Shown: positions 42,886 to 56,400 of the stretch, one piece after another
How positions within the stretch are numbered: the stretch's first letter is position 1
Layout: every line of letters starts with the position of its first letter
NCBI GenBank assembly: GCA_013397455.1
Contig: VYZB01000024.1
Coordinates: forward strand, 3,518,632-3,582,631
Direction of reading: 5' to 3'
DNA from: Crotophaga sulcirostris
Lineage: Eukaryota; Chordata; Aves; Cuculiformes; Crotophagidae
DNA: 64,000 nucleotides
Notes under the pieces: generated by a model
What the model was told of the DNA's origin: nothing
Database searches by the model: none
The model's input: the letters and a program-made list of their open reading frames with translations, nothing else
Position numbers and translations under genes: made by a program

Positions 42886-45800
42886 TCAGTTTTTTAATCC
42901 GCCTGTGATCTTTAACAGAGTTTTACAAGGATTAGCCAATAGTAATAACAACAGTAAGTCACCACATGTGTTATTCCCCAACTGATGAAGAAACAAAGTG
43001 ATACAGGAGAGGGCCATTCATAAGCTAAATCAGAAAAAGTCTTTGGAGTAAATACTAAAAAAGATGATGTTTGGCACTTGTGGAATGACAAAGAGCTGAA
43101 GAGATGCATGAACATCGTAAGCTAAAGAAGGTGATAGGAATGGACAAGAATCAAGATGAACAGAATATGCAGGCGGATGAATAATAGATTGTAATGAATG
43201 AAGAAATAATGAAGAGGAACTGGAGGAAGTCCTGAAAACCACAAAGACAAATTTGTCTCTTCCTAAGAAATTAAGAGGGTGCTCCTTGAGGCGGCAGAGG
43301 GAAAGGATGTGAGGAGCTGGCACCCTGTACTGAAAGAATTCTGACCGCAGACTAATGAGTCATCCTTCTGCATTGCTTCTGATTCCAAATGCTCTGATTG
43401 CAGTCTCCACTGCAGTTTTGCTCTTTAGAGTAAATGAGAAATAAACTGGGTCTCATCAGCTGCAGCGTACCCGTTGAAGAAGGTAAGACAACACAGAGAG
43501 CTCTTGTACTAAATGTGCCAGCAGCTGAGTGTCTGATGATATTGTTGTCTTGGGAGTCTATTGTCAGCTGGTGGACTACATAACTGCACAGTGTAAATGA
43601 GAACACCCCTGATTTAGGCTTGGAGTGAAGGTGGCAGTCTCAGAACTGCCACTTTGTGCATCCCAGCATGGAAAGTTAGTCTCTGGAGGTGGGCAGAGCT
43701 AGATGAAGGGAAGATCAGCTATTATATAAGATCATAATGTCATCACACAACATGGCCATGTGCACTTCACTAAGCAGTATCAGTCAGGACATCAAAGGCT
43801 CTATAATCCACCTCCTGGTAAATCTTGCCTTTGGTTAAAGTTGTCAAGTGGTCAGGCATTGAGGGTCCTGTCTATATTCCTCTGACCTCCAGCTCCAAAA
43901 CAACATGTTTAACTAGTACCCTTTGTTCCAGGGATTACTTTTGTCAAGAGGTGTTGGGAACAAAACAAAAGAAACCTGAGAAGAGCTAAGGCTTGAGACT
44001 GCAAGTGCTGAGCTTCAGCTGTGTATGTCCATGACACACTGCTTGTGTTTCATCAGTCTGTAAACACTGACAGTCTTCACAGTGGACCAGTGGATCCTCC
44101 GTGGGCATAAGCAGAAAGGCAAGGCCATAAGAAAATGTTGGAGTCCAGGTGGTGTTGTAGTCTTGCAGTTAAAAGCAGAGAGAGAAGAAATCAAGCTGGA
44201 AAGAAGTGAAACCACTGAAACCAAAGAATTATTTCCATGATTTGTATGTACTTTGCACAGAGGCTAATTAACAAAGGAAGAAGATGCATGAGAGTCTCAT
44301 TTATGGCAGATTTTATTGGTACGTGAAACTGCCACAGCAAGACTGAGGATTGAAGAATGAGCTTAGCTTGAAAAACTGGAGCTTTCTCAGTTCAGCTGAA
44401 GGATAAAGTGGAACCCAACCTGCCACAGTCCTTATGCAGAATATGGGTGTTGTATAAAACTGTGCTGCTCAGAACATTGTGGTAGATAGTCAAGGTACAG
44501 CCAACGTAAACATCCAAGGATGTGCCGCAAGAGACACTTGTCCTACAAGGTACTCTTGTAGGTGACCTGAGTGGGAAAATTCTAGATGATCTAGGCCAGT
44601 GCTGGATTTTGGAAGCAAATCTGTGCACATGCGTTTGTAGTATCTGTTGGCAGGACAATACTGGGAAGCAGATACAGGAAATCTGTGCTGTTCACACTTT
44701 TTACCCATTTCAAGGATTTACTGAAGCACAAAGTGATTAAGTGCTACAGTGATCATTAGGAGGTATTTTATGTATTTGCCTGTAGATACTAATGTCCATT
44801 TATTTTTCTTTGCTTACTTCAGAAGTGTCTTAGGACTCAGCCCAACTCTTTAAAGATGAGTTTCTCACACTCTTCTAAGCTTACTGTAACTGCCATGTAT
44901 ATTGTTGCAGGACAGCAGTATGTGATGAAAGTTAAGTGATTCTTGGTGTATTATTTCATTGCTTTGCAGCTGAAATATTGCACAATCATTGAAAAATATA
45001 TATCTGCATGTACATATACTAACATTTACTTTTAGGGGGAAATAGGGTAGTTTTGATTAAAAATTAGTAAGATATGCTATAGATATTCCCTAAGTATTCT
45101 TGGATTGGACTCACTGATTCTATCAGAATATGAAGATGATCTTAGAAAGATAAAAAATAATATTAATAACAGGCTTAAAAAATAATGAGCATCTAAGAGG
45201 TCTACCTGTATTTGTCTTTGTCTCTGGCTTCAGACCAGATAGTCTATGTGTGGAATAACCTTAAAAGTGCAAGGAAATTATACTATATTTTCTTCAGAAG
45301 AAATAGGAGATTTGGCTCCTGTATCTTGCTTAAATGCTTGAAAATCCCTGGTTCAAAGCCCACAGAATCTCTTCTGAGAAGAGATTTGAATGTAGATAAT
45401 TATGCAGGAAACTGTGAGCGCTTTTATGTTTTAGCTTCATTTACTATTTAAGTAGAAGTTAAAATGAAATAAAAAGATGTATCATGTCTTATCTTGACAG
45501 GTTTTTTTTCTTTGTTTTGGACTCCAATATTCACACTGTCTCCGAAGACATAGTGAAAAATTTTATGTAGAATTGGTTTAAATCTTTCCTCCAGTATTCT
45601 GCTTATTTTTTATACAAAATTTCCCCATATTGTCAAAATGACACACTTTTTGGTGATCTTTGCTAAATCTGCATAAATATTTTTGTCACTCATGCTTGAG
45701 TATTTTTTTCTGCAGTTTAGAAAATACTATCCTATATGTGACCATGTGATTAGCAAAACTCATGAGCACCGCCTTTTCTGAGGGCAAATTTTTCTCTCCT

Positions 45801-46985
45801 ACACTTACCCACCCATCGGAAAAACGCAGTCTTCAGCTCTGAGCCTTTTGACACTCTTGGTCATCTCAGTGAAGGGACAGCAGGAGTTACTTAAGCCAGG
45901 AAGCTGTGTAGCAAAGGATGCAATTCAATTGTGGAGGATATAAATCAAATATCCGTGTAGGATATGAGTCAATCACTGTTCAAACAGCAGTTCAACGCAC
46001 TTCTTCAGTTACTTTGCATTGGATGGCACTTGCCACATCTGACTATCCTTCTGTAGGTGTGTCATGTAGCCAGCGATAGCCATTCACTTCTTGGACTCCA
46101 GTGCAGAAATACTTGCTGAAGCGAATTTACAAAATCTCCGTTGACAAAAGTGAGATCAAGGTTTTACTTTGTGGGTCTGAATCCCCTGTATAGCTGGGCT
46201 GCTTTACAGCGTTGTGTCAGACTATAAATCACATTTGCATTAAATTTAATGCCCTTCTCCAGTCCTAGTGCTGTATAAAACAGCTTCAATGTACCTGAAA
46301 GTGAGGCCAGATCAATTTGCATCTATTTGAATGATTTGCCCTAAAGTGACAGCCGTTTGAACTGTAATTCCATAGGCAGAAAAATCAGCAACTTAGCTGG
46401 AGACCTCCTCCCCCTGCCCACCCCAGCCCCACCATCCTATTCCCAGGCCAACTTAATTAGGTTCTGCCATAAGAAATCCTGCCCTGAACTCATTCATGTT
46501 AAATGTGGTACTGCACAGGGAACATGGAAAACACCTAACCCTATAGCTGAAGGAGGCTATTTGGTGGACTCTTGAGTCTGCATCATACAGTAAGAATTTG
46601 TTATCAAACAGTTCTTCAGGTTTCCTCCCAGTGCACCACTGATTCATCTCAGTGGTCACCATTTACAGCACAAATTAATGAAAAAAGGCAATGTATGTAA
46701 AATTATTAAAGTGCTAATTGTTCTGCAACCTAAGGCTGACTCAGGAAATGATAGTCTCTTGCCTTGCTGCTGGGATCTCCTGCTTTATTGAGGTAGACGT
46801 GCATGGGCTTCATGTCATTAGTCAGGGGTATGTTCTGGAGTTGTTATGAATATGCTTTTTGGGGTCAGGATTTAAAAAAAAAGGTGGTGTTTCTGATTTG
46901 TTGTAATAACGGTGTGCTGTCTTCACTGTGTCATTTTCTTTACCCTTGTAGTGGGATAACATACAATTAGGGACTGATGTCAGCC

Positions 46986-47023
46986 TGTAAAATTTTGGTG
47001 TAAAATTTTGGTCGCACCAAAAT
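46986..47023. repeat. 13-base perfect duplication overlapping an 8-bp inverted repeat
   Basis: TGTAAAATTTTGG occurs twice in tandem (46986-46998, 46999-47011). The second copy pairs with ACCAAAAT at 47016-47023, forming an 8-bp stem around CGC. Confidence 0.85.
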
Positions 47024-47099
47024 ACCATGCTTCTTAACAAAGCTGGCAGACGTGTCTTTTGGCAGCAGCTGCTTGCCATGTGATTTAAAACTTCCTGTC

Positions 47100-47480
47100 A
47101 CTATAATTGATGTGTTTTTATTCTTTCCACTTCCTGAAGCCTGATCAGAATTAAAATTGCTGTTGGAATTTCCTGTCAAAGCAACTCATTTATTCGCTGA
47201 GCGCTGCACTGACAGTACTTTGATTGGGCATTGCCTTCAGCTATTCTCGGGCAGAGAGATTACTGTGAATTATGCTCCTTGCCCAGGTTTGACTTCCCTG
47301 CATGCCACATCTGCAAATATATACAGATTGTCCATCATGTGGTAACCTTGTCCTAATGAAAACTCCACATGTAAAATGTTAATGATTTGAATATCAAACT
47401 TGGCCACCTGCTGGGGCCCTGCCTTTTGTGTTTATTTAGGAAACCCCACAGAGTTTTTCAACTGATTGTCTCACCGTAAG
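47100..47480. promoter_or_regulatory. Candidate conserved non-coding element
   Basis: A dense mix of non-repetitive words typical of vertebrate enhancers, including homeodomain-type ATTGAT/TTAATG cores, TCATTTATTCGCTGAGC and CACCTGCTGG (an E-box). There is no simple repeat or coding frame. This is an impression from composition only; conservation was not tested. Confidence 0.25.
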
Positions 47481-50400
47481 TTTCATGTCGCCTACCAAAA
47501 AGGGCTCTGCTATATTTCTACAATAAGGAGAATTTATGCCCTTTTTCTGCTTTCCTTTAAAAAAGCTAAAGTTTGTGTGTTTTTTTCCTTAATGTTCTGC
47601 TTTAGTGTGCTATCTGCATTCCTTCCCAGAGGTGGCTGTGTTATGCTGCCATGTGGCAGTCCTCAGCAGTTACTGCAGAGTTTGTCCAAGTGCTTTGGGA
47701 TCATTCAGGGTGAAAGATGCTGTACAGATGCAAGTCCTTATTATCTGCAGTGTGAGTGCAGTGTGGTGGTAATTCTGCCGGTGAGGAGAATAAACCGTTA
47801 AATTCACTGTTGGATGAATCATTTGGTTGCCCCATTTGTAACTTCGTTTTCCTGTTAGAGTTGCATAGAGAATTACAGGTTATTTTGGGAAACTGAATAA
47901 TGGATAAGTATTGGATTGTTCTGCAGTTATAACTGACACAAAGTCATTGTCACCTCGGAGTAGAATAGATATAATGATACGTACTTAATGGCCTTTGCAA
48001 AGTGTTTTGATAACCTAGGTTGAAATGTACTTACAATCCTGCAAAGTATTGCTATTATTATTAGGGGCAATATATTATTTTTAAAGTTTTAACCTACATT
48101 ATTTCAAGGATTTAGTGAGAATCTAAATATTCATGCACAGTCTCCTTTCCTTGGCCAAATTGGGTGCCAAGTACTCTTCCAATACTTTAAGGAAATGACC
48201 ATGGCTATTTTGGCTGGTAGTGGAGGTACAAAATCATAAGTCATCATGTGTGATTTGTACTCTACCTGCAGCTAGTTGAAAACAGCTCCCACTAGAATCT
48301 AGTTGCTGGCGTAAGCTACTGTTGGGTATTTCTAAAATCTACCCTTTTTCCTACATTAAAAAAAAAAAATCTTTTTCCAAAAATGTTGCTCTAGGAATAT
48401 ACTTGCCTTAGATTAGTTTTATTTTCGTTGTGGTCAGGAACTTGGACTTTTTACCCAACACACAGGCAAGTAAAGAGCATGCCCTCTTCAAGTCTTTGAA
48501 GTTCCTGCAGGAACAGAGTGCCCCTGGGCTATCCAGCTGAAGAAGGGAGAATGGGGATGCAGATGTTTTATGGAGATGGGAGAGTACAGTTACAAAGTAG
48601 GAGCTGTGGAAGGGAGTGCATTACAGGGGAACAGACTTTCAGGACCAGACAGTTGGGAAGGAAAGGAATGGATTTGCTTTAAGGGCAAGCACCTATCTAC
48701 ACCCCATAGACAAAATATCAGATCTCCTTTGTATTCAGGGTCACTCTGCATTTAGATAAACTTGGTATGCAGAAGAAAATACTGAGTATTTTGTTTGAAA
48801 GAAGATGCAAAAAAGAAAGGTACAAAGTCAATAAGAGAAACTGTGGGAAGCAGGAGCATTAACAGGACCATAAGGTTTCACTGACTGAGTGATAGAGTGA
48901 GAAAATCTGAAAATTAGTATTTTACTGAAGCAAAGCAAAAGTAAAATTCTACTTGGGGAAAAAAAAAAAGCTTCTACTCTGAGGGCCAGGACAAGGCTAA
49001 TGACTCCTAATGACTCATTTTAGTGCAAGATTTAAGGAAGGCTCAAGCTGTTCAAGGATTGGTCTTCTGTGCAGAGCTGTATAGATGAAACTTTTCACTA
49101 AAGGGAGGATTACAGAGGTCTACATACATGCATCATGAGACGTGGCAGCAGGAGCTCCACTGGCCAGTCCTTAACAGTGGAGATAAATCCAGGATGTCTG
49201 ATCAAGGCTGAGGGAAACATCACATTTGAAGGGTAGACTCCAATTTCTGTTTGGGAAACTGTAGAGGCCAGGCTGCACACTGCAACATGTTTGACAAAAT
49301 AGGCTCAAAGTGAGTCCCCACTCCCTATGGTGAGGGGAGAGTGTGGGCAGACTTCTGAAAGCAGAGGGAAAGGATAGTCAAAGCATGTTCAGCTCTCCTG
49401 ATGTGGTTTATGTTGTTTGTTTGTTGGTTTTTTTTCAGGAGGGAGGCCAGGATAAAGAGTGAAGTATAATAAAAAACACAAACAAATACACCCAGTATGC
49501 TGCTGCTTTAGCTGCCACGTCAGCCCAGCTGTAAATGCCCAGTGCAGGGAGAAGCCAAACCAACAGTGCTGAAGGCTCCAAGAAAGACATAATGCTGACA
49601 CAACAGTAACTGAGTTCCCAACTGATTTAAATCACTAGATAAATATCAGTTTCAACCCTAAATGATATTCTCAAGTAATTGTCCAATGCCCAGTTGGGCT
49701 GGATCGGTGTTCCTCTGGAACCAGCTCAGGCCAACTTTAACTGCTTGGGAGTGCGTGGCCAAGAGCAGACTTATGTGCTGGAGCCTGAAATGCCATTAAA
49801 CAGGCTGTAGTCAAGAGGACAAAATGCCTCATGTGTTTAGTCTAATACACCATGGGATTTGTTTGCTACAGTTACAGTATTAAAGCTGTAATTATAGTCA
49901 GTGAACCGCACATGTACCGTAGCCATAGGGTTTAAACAGGGTGTTATTGCAGTAGAAACCACCCCCATTAGGTTATAAGTTCAAAGGGTCATCTTCCCCT
50001 CTCTGTTTTATCAGATAGTCAAGCCTGCAGGCTTGTTAGTAATCTTCATCAGGCATTTAACATCTCAACCTGTTTTGTACTGTAGTCCCCTTGGACTGAT
50101 TTTAGGTTTTTATTTCTGTATCAAAAGAAAGAGTATAGATTAATGCTTGTATATGACTTTGTAGTAATTATTTAGGGTGAAGTGCAAATAGAATACCATT
50201 TTTATGGTGTGGTGGTTAGATAGAGGTATGCCACCCTGCTGCAACATTGAGCTGCAGTTCTTGGTAATAACAATGTAGATGCTTTGTACTTCAGTGGAGA
50301 TTGAAAATCATAGCAGAAATCATGGATTTTAGAGCAGGAAAGAGCAAAAATGATCTCTTTGAGACAGTGAAAGTACAGCATATTTGGAGATGGTATTTAT

Positions 50401-51662
50401 TTTTTTATAATGGTAAAACAAAGAGATCTGAGGTTTCTGACACTGTCAATGCCATTGCATGGTGACGATCTGAACCTGAACACACACCTTTTGCTAGCAA
50501 GTATAGGTGTCAAGTCTCAGTTTGAAGTGACTGAGGAAAAATTTCAAAATTCATATTCTTTTTGCTCCCTGTGCTTGACAGACAAAATTTCATATTGAAC
50601 CGAAAAGAGATGATAACTGAATATTGACTTTTCATTTTAGCAGTGAGCATAGCCATTTTTTTTTCTGATTAAGCAGGACTGTAATGGTTACCATGTAGGA
50701 AAATATAGGTAATATTAAACTGAAATATGTCTGTCTAGGGATCCCTTCATTTCCCCAGAATAGCCAGTTTCTATTTATATATGAATGTCTGTATGTTTAT
50801 ATATATTTAAATGCCCCATTTGCTACACTGGTTTTAGCTTCTTGTTAGCATCACTTCTTGTTAGTGTGATGTTCTACAGCACAAGGCAGCTGCAAAAGTG
50901 AAACATGTGTTCAAGAATTTATGCAGTGTCTTTACTTTCTTTCATTAAGAGAACTAACAATAATAGGTGCATATTATAAGTTAGCAGTGTTAAGCAGTAT
51001 GTTATAGCCATGTCTGACAGACATGTTGTTTACATTCATATTTTATATTGGTGAAACTGTAGCTTTTTTATCAACATGACATTTTTCAAATGCAATATTT
51101 ATACCTCTTCCTCCATACAGAGGAAACTTAGTCATCTAAAAACATGATATGTTTTAAATCCACTTGTCTCCTTTTCAATAAGAAAATATTTCCAATTATT
51201 TTCTCAGCAAAACATGTAAGTCAGCATGTTCTGTATTCCAGGCTTTCTATTAATTGACAAGGGGAAAATTTCTCACCTCATACTAACAATAAACCAGCTT
51301 ATTTTAACGTGGTTGAAACATTCTCTGTAGGTATGTACAACCTACTCTTGTTGCCATTAGCAGTTTCTTTTGGGCTGTGTGTACCCTCATTTTGTATATA
51401 CTGTGTCTGCCGGTGTCAGTGGGAGTTGTTCAGACAGAGCTGGGGTGCTGGAGCACATCCTACAGTTTTCCCAGAGGAATATCCTTGCCTAAACTGTCTG
51501 AACTGTTATCCCTGTGGTACTCAGAGACAGCTAAAAATGCAAAATATTTTCTTACATACATATACCCTAGGGAGATCGTGTGATAATGAGCTCTAAAGGC
51601 TAATGGCACTTTATGTGAAATGAAGATATACATGGCTTGAAAAGACATCTCTAACACTAAAG

Positions 51663-51680
51663 TAAATAAATAAATAAATA
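51663..51680. repeat. (TAAA)n microsatellite
   Basis: About four and a half TAAA units, with a further TTAAATAA just after. Confidence 0.88.
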
Positions 51681-51800
51681 GTTAAATAAGCCATCTGAAT
51701 GTCGTGTCCTTAAAGAAACACATCTTCCATGCATTACTATCTTATTGTAGTATACAATCAATAATAGAATATACAGGAGATATTTGGTAACATAAATGCC

Positions 51801-52230
51801 AGTCTGGATCAAGTCTGAAATCCATCCAGTGTAGCACTTCTGTTTTCAACAACAACCAGAATGAAGATTTCAGAAGAAACTGCAACTCAGAGGTGGATAA
51901 TTCCTCTCTCTTTTCGTCCCACTCAGAAGAGATCTCTCTTAGTAAATTGAGATTGCTTTAAATCCTGAAGCATAAGGTTTCATTTTTGTTCCCATAGTCT
52001 TCCTTTTAGCATTAACTGTTACAACCCTGGGTACTACTACTGTTTCAGTACACGCCTCTTCTCTCGTAAGACCATAACCCCTGCAACATCCTGTCATAAT
52101 GAGCTTCAAGGTCCAATTACACCTTATTTGAAAAAAGTATTTCCTCCTTTCAAGTTTGAATTTGCGGCTATTTAGTCGCACGGACTGTTCTCTTGTTCTT
52201 GTACAGTGTAATCGGAATTTCAAGATACAG
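51801..52230 (-). mobile_element. Ancient CR1/L3-type LINE 3'-end remnant
   Basis: The + strand carries, in order, words found in old sauropsid CR1 3' ends read antisense. These are gtctggatcaag followed by a tccatccagtgtag segment (family form: ccatctagtccagta), a cctgaagcataaggtt segment, aaagtatttcctcctttcaa followed by gtttgaatttgcggc, and ctcttgttcttgta. The order and spacing agree with such elements in turtles and crocodilians. It is strongly diverged and gapped, so it predates the avian CR1 copies in this window. It is antisense to DYNC1I1. The boundaries are soft; it may extend to about 52320. Confidence 0.75.
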
Positions 52231-53464
52231 TTTAGCAGATCTTTGGTTTAGACAGACCAGTATCTGAAATGTGCCATCATAATCAGTTGGCCCTCCAAAT
52301 ATTATAACCTTTCCTTATGTTCCCTGGTGGATCAAATCCACGTAGATAATAGTTTCAAGAGACAAAACTCACCACTCAAGAGAAAAAGGATTATAATGCC
52401 CAGCAGAGTATTCACCAGGTCAGTGGTTAGTTCGGTCCTCCCAGTGAAGACTTCAAGGGATGCTGTGTTTATTGCTCTTAGAGCCAGCTGCTTTGGAGAC
52501 CCCAGCTGCAGCCTGATCGCTGAACACAGCATCTGTCTTACCCAGTTCACTATGGAGTCCTTGTTGATGTTAATTGCTGGGGTTGCCTATATAATCAGAG
52601 GCATCTACATAAGAATCTAAGGTGGGATGACCTGCCTTCAGGAGATGCCTATTTCAGCCTGTTTACCACACGAAGAGCCCTAGTAGCTTGCTTAAACTGG
52701 ACTAAATTTAGGTAGGAGCAGACCCACCCCATATCAGCAGGCAACAACAGTGGAGAACACGGCAGTGGTCGTTGGCCTGCCAGTGCAATCATTTATCACG
52801 CGTTGTCTGGCAGGCTTCATGGCAGGCAAAGTGTTTGAAAGATGCTTTGGAAAAGAGGAACATTTCCATGCAGCTGACTGTTTGCTTAGTAATCCATTTC
52901 CAGTGGTCAAAGTTTTCTTCTATATTTAGACGATGCAAGCAATGCTAGACAGCCCCCTGATTACTTCCTATTTCATACAATTGCAGGTTGTAGCAACATT
53001 TGTCTTTTGCTGTGCTTATGTTTCCTCAAGGTTTCAAAAAAATACTAGGTCATAAGACAGAAATAACTCTGTGCATTTTAGGCAGTTATTAACACGTAAT
53101 TCTGAATCAATTTTAGAAGAATATGTTTGTGTGTGTTTGATGATGAGCTGATGTGGTAATTAGATTTCTTCTCTATATTGGCATGTTTTTTAAAGTCCTA
53201 AAGGGGAATTTTGTGACTGTGTATATTCCAGAATTTCACTCAGTGATGACACAAGAAGTTATTTGAAAAAATTTTGTAAAGAAACATAAAAGGAACAATG
53301 CTGAGTGCACATAGCTTGTCTTATTTTTCTGTGATTCAGACGATCCATTAATTATAATGCAAAAGGTATAAGCATACAGACAGGTTGATAGACTGTCACA
53401 TTATCCTAGAGGAGGCAAATAAATAAAATGCACACATGCAATAACGATAATTGTTGAACTTAGA

Positions 53465-53482
53465 GAAGAAAGAAAGAAAGAA
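53465..53482. repeat. (GAAA)n microsatellite
   Basis: A short GAAG/GAAA array of about four units. Confidence 0.85.
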
Positions 53483-56400
53483 TTTAGTGAGCAGGAACTA
53501 CCGAAAAAAAGACAGTGGCTCTGATGGTTGTGCAGCCTTATAGGTTGATTGTATTACACCCTTTTGGTTCTGCTTTGGAGAGTGGTATTTTTGCCCATTG
53601 TATTCTCTGCATTACTGACCTGCACATCTTATTTTACCACAAAGTTACGTGCTGCTAATGGATCTGAAAAGTCATAAATAGATTAATGAAACTAATTTTT
53701 CTGTAAGTGTACAAAGTGAATACATTTGATCCCTATTCTTTTTAAACTCTCTGTACTATTTTATCCTGGTTTTTCTCTCGTTAGAGCCTCAGTCATAAGA
53801 ACACTGATTGCGTTTTTATGGAGTTCAGTAGTCAGTTCCTTTTTGTTGCTCATTTAAACCTATAGGATGTACCTTAATTTCAGTAACAGTGAGATGCAAT
53901 GTGTTTTCAGGAAATGCTTATGTGGTCAAATGCTTTTGACACACATACTTGACACGGGAGAGCTGTTTCTGGCAAGTGGCTCTGCAAGTACCATCTGACC
54001 ATTACACTGGACCTGATAACAATAAAATATAATTCTTTCTGGTGAGAACATGAAGGGGAAAAGGACACACAGGTGTTGCCCACACTACTCAATGCTCTGT
54101 TGAATAATGTATGGCTGCTAGAGTACCATGGAAATGCAGATTATAGAAGAAAAAATAGAAAGGCAGCACCTCTCTGAGAAGAACTCGGGTTCTGGAAGGC
54201 ATCCTGCTAGGACTTGGCCAGATTTAGAGACACTTAAAACACATGTAATGGGCACTGTGAATTCTACCTTTGTAAATTTAGACTGATTGTAATCGCCATA
54301 TAAAATGAGAGTCCTTGTGCATCCGAACCTTACTATTATAAGTGTCTGTTCTGCTAATTGGTGCCATTGGGATGCAGAAAGCCTTACACCATGCATGCTC
54401 CCCTGCAGTGAAGGACTCCAAGAGCCTAACTCTGAGTAGGTCCACTTTGCTGGGAAGAAATGCAGGGCTGGGAGAAAGTTGTTTTCTGAGATGAATTGTA
54501 GTTGTTTCCAGCCAGAACCTGGCCTTATTTTCTGCCAGTAAAATAAAACCAGCTGAATTGTTTTCTGGATTTGAATTCCTTTGGCACACTAAAAATTTTA
54601 GCTGTCTCAAGCCAGCCATTCTTCTGAGCCCATTATGGAGAAACACTTGAGGAAGAGGTATAATAGATTGGTGCTGTATCCTCCCCAGTTAGTTCTTTGG
54701 GAGATAATGTTAGCTAAAGTAATTTAGAGCAGCCCTGAGGCTCCCCTAAGCCATGAAACATGCATATTGGTTCCAAGGTTTGGGAAGCAGGGAAGGCATA
54801 AGGGTGAGTGAAAGGTATAGGAGCATGGTTTGGGATCTGAGCCAAAGTTACTGCAGTCTTTCTATTGACTTCAAAAGGTTTTGAATCAAGTCCTAAGGAA
54901 GAAGGAATTGAAGTCTGACTGGGTGAATTATAATACCAAAAGGATTCAGCTTCTCTGAGAGGGGGAAATTTCATCCCTCCTTAACTGTGAGACAGTAAGA
55001 AGTGTGTGAAATGTGCCAGCTGCCCCAAAGATGCCATTCTCTGAAAACTATCTTACCTGTTTTCATGTGATACTATATATGATCATATCTGCTTTTGTAC
55101 AGAATGAAGCAGTTTCATGAAGCAAACTCTTGTCCTTTTTTCTAGATAAAAAAGTGCTGGGTACTTTATTCATAGGTACGATTGGTTGAATGTAATCTCT
55201 TGTAAACATAGAAAAATAAACTTGAAATTCTGTTGGGAACTCAATAAAGAGGAGTTCAGCTTAGCACCATTATAAAGAGTCAGAGTTTTGTGGAGATGGT
55301 ATTGATTTGTTTTCATATAAACTAAAAATTACAGCTGCACGTAAAAGCCAGTTTGACTTTCAGTGACCTCAGGGAATTGTCTCTTTCTCTGCAGAATAAA
55401 AGCCTGGAAGGCTCTTGCAATCGTGTTGTCTCTTTTGTAGGCTCTGTAAGAGTTTGGTTGTATTTCTTTATCTGCAAGCAAAAAAAGGAAAATCATGTTA
55501 AGTGAATTTATACTAAAAAAATAGATTATTCATAAAAATGTTTCAGTGTAAATATTAACAAAAGTATTCATAGGATCTAGGTATTTTATTACTTTTTTTT
55601 CATCTCATTTAATTCTATCTCTCTAGTTAGGAGATTTCTTATAATAGCATTACAAGTAATCTGTACATATACAAGGCTGTAGTTGGGGAATGAAGATATG
55701 TTCTTTTTTAATTATAGAGAAGTTAGTGTAGAGCTGTAATAAGAAAGCAAAGACACTTGTAGTAGTGAAATATTACAAAAAGTCACATAAAGTGAAAGTA
55801 ACAGATTTGTTCCAAACTATTGCAGTACACTAAGGACTACTGATAGTTGTTTGTGAAACCAGTGATTTTGCTTTAGGAGCTGGGATTCTTTTTTTTTTTT
55901 AATAGTTTAATTTGTTTTAACCTGGAAGAAAAGTTCCCTGTGTATGACATTCAGGGATGATTAAGTATGCTAGTTGTTTGGGTTTTTTTTAACAGCAACA
56001 TTTTTGGAATGTACTGAATTGGTATATTTTGAAAAGAAAACCCCGTTAAACCAGTCAGTTACATGAGAATGGATTCTGTGTACTGGGTGCTAACAGCAGA
56101 AACCTCACACAACACTGGAGCACCGGTTTAACTGTTTCTTGTGGTCTAACACACAACTTGGCATGTAGGGCATATGTCTCGGAGACAGACTTTTCATGAG
56201 AGTGAATGACATCTCTTTGTAATGTACTCCATGCAAAATCAGCAAAATAGCAGTCTTCCATTTCATCAGTTATATACTTTCCAGGCAAAATCGTGTATTT
56301 GCACAGAGACACAAAACTAAAGAACTGAAAAAGTTTAACCACAAACATTTTGATAAGTATACAGACATGCATTCTCCTGAGACTACACTGTACTAAAATA

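Noticed and set aside
42538..42897. 119-codon open frame on the + strand
   Set aside because: It is translated CR1 3'-UTR (antisense) plus GT microsatellite, not a protein.
50305..50365. Sequence resembling the start of a CR1 tail (aatcatagcagaaatcatgg)
   Set aside because: Similarity is limited to common AT-rich words and does not continue into the diagnostic ggaccttaaagatcatc region.
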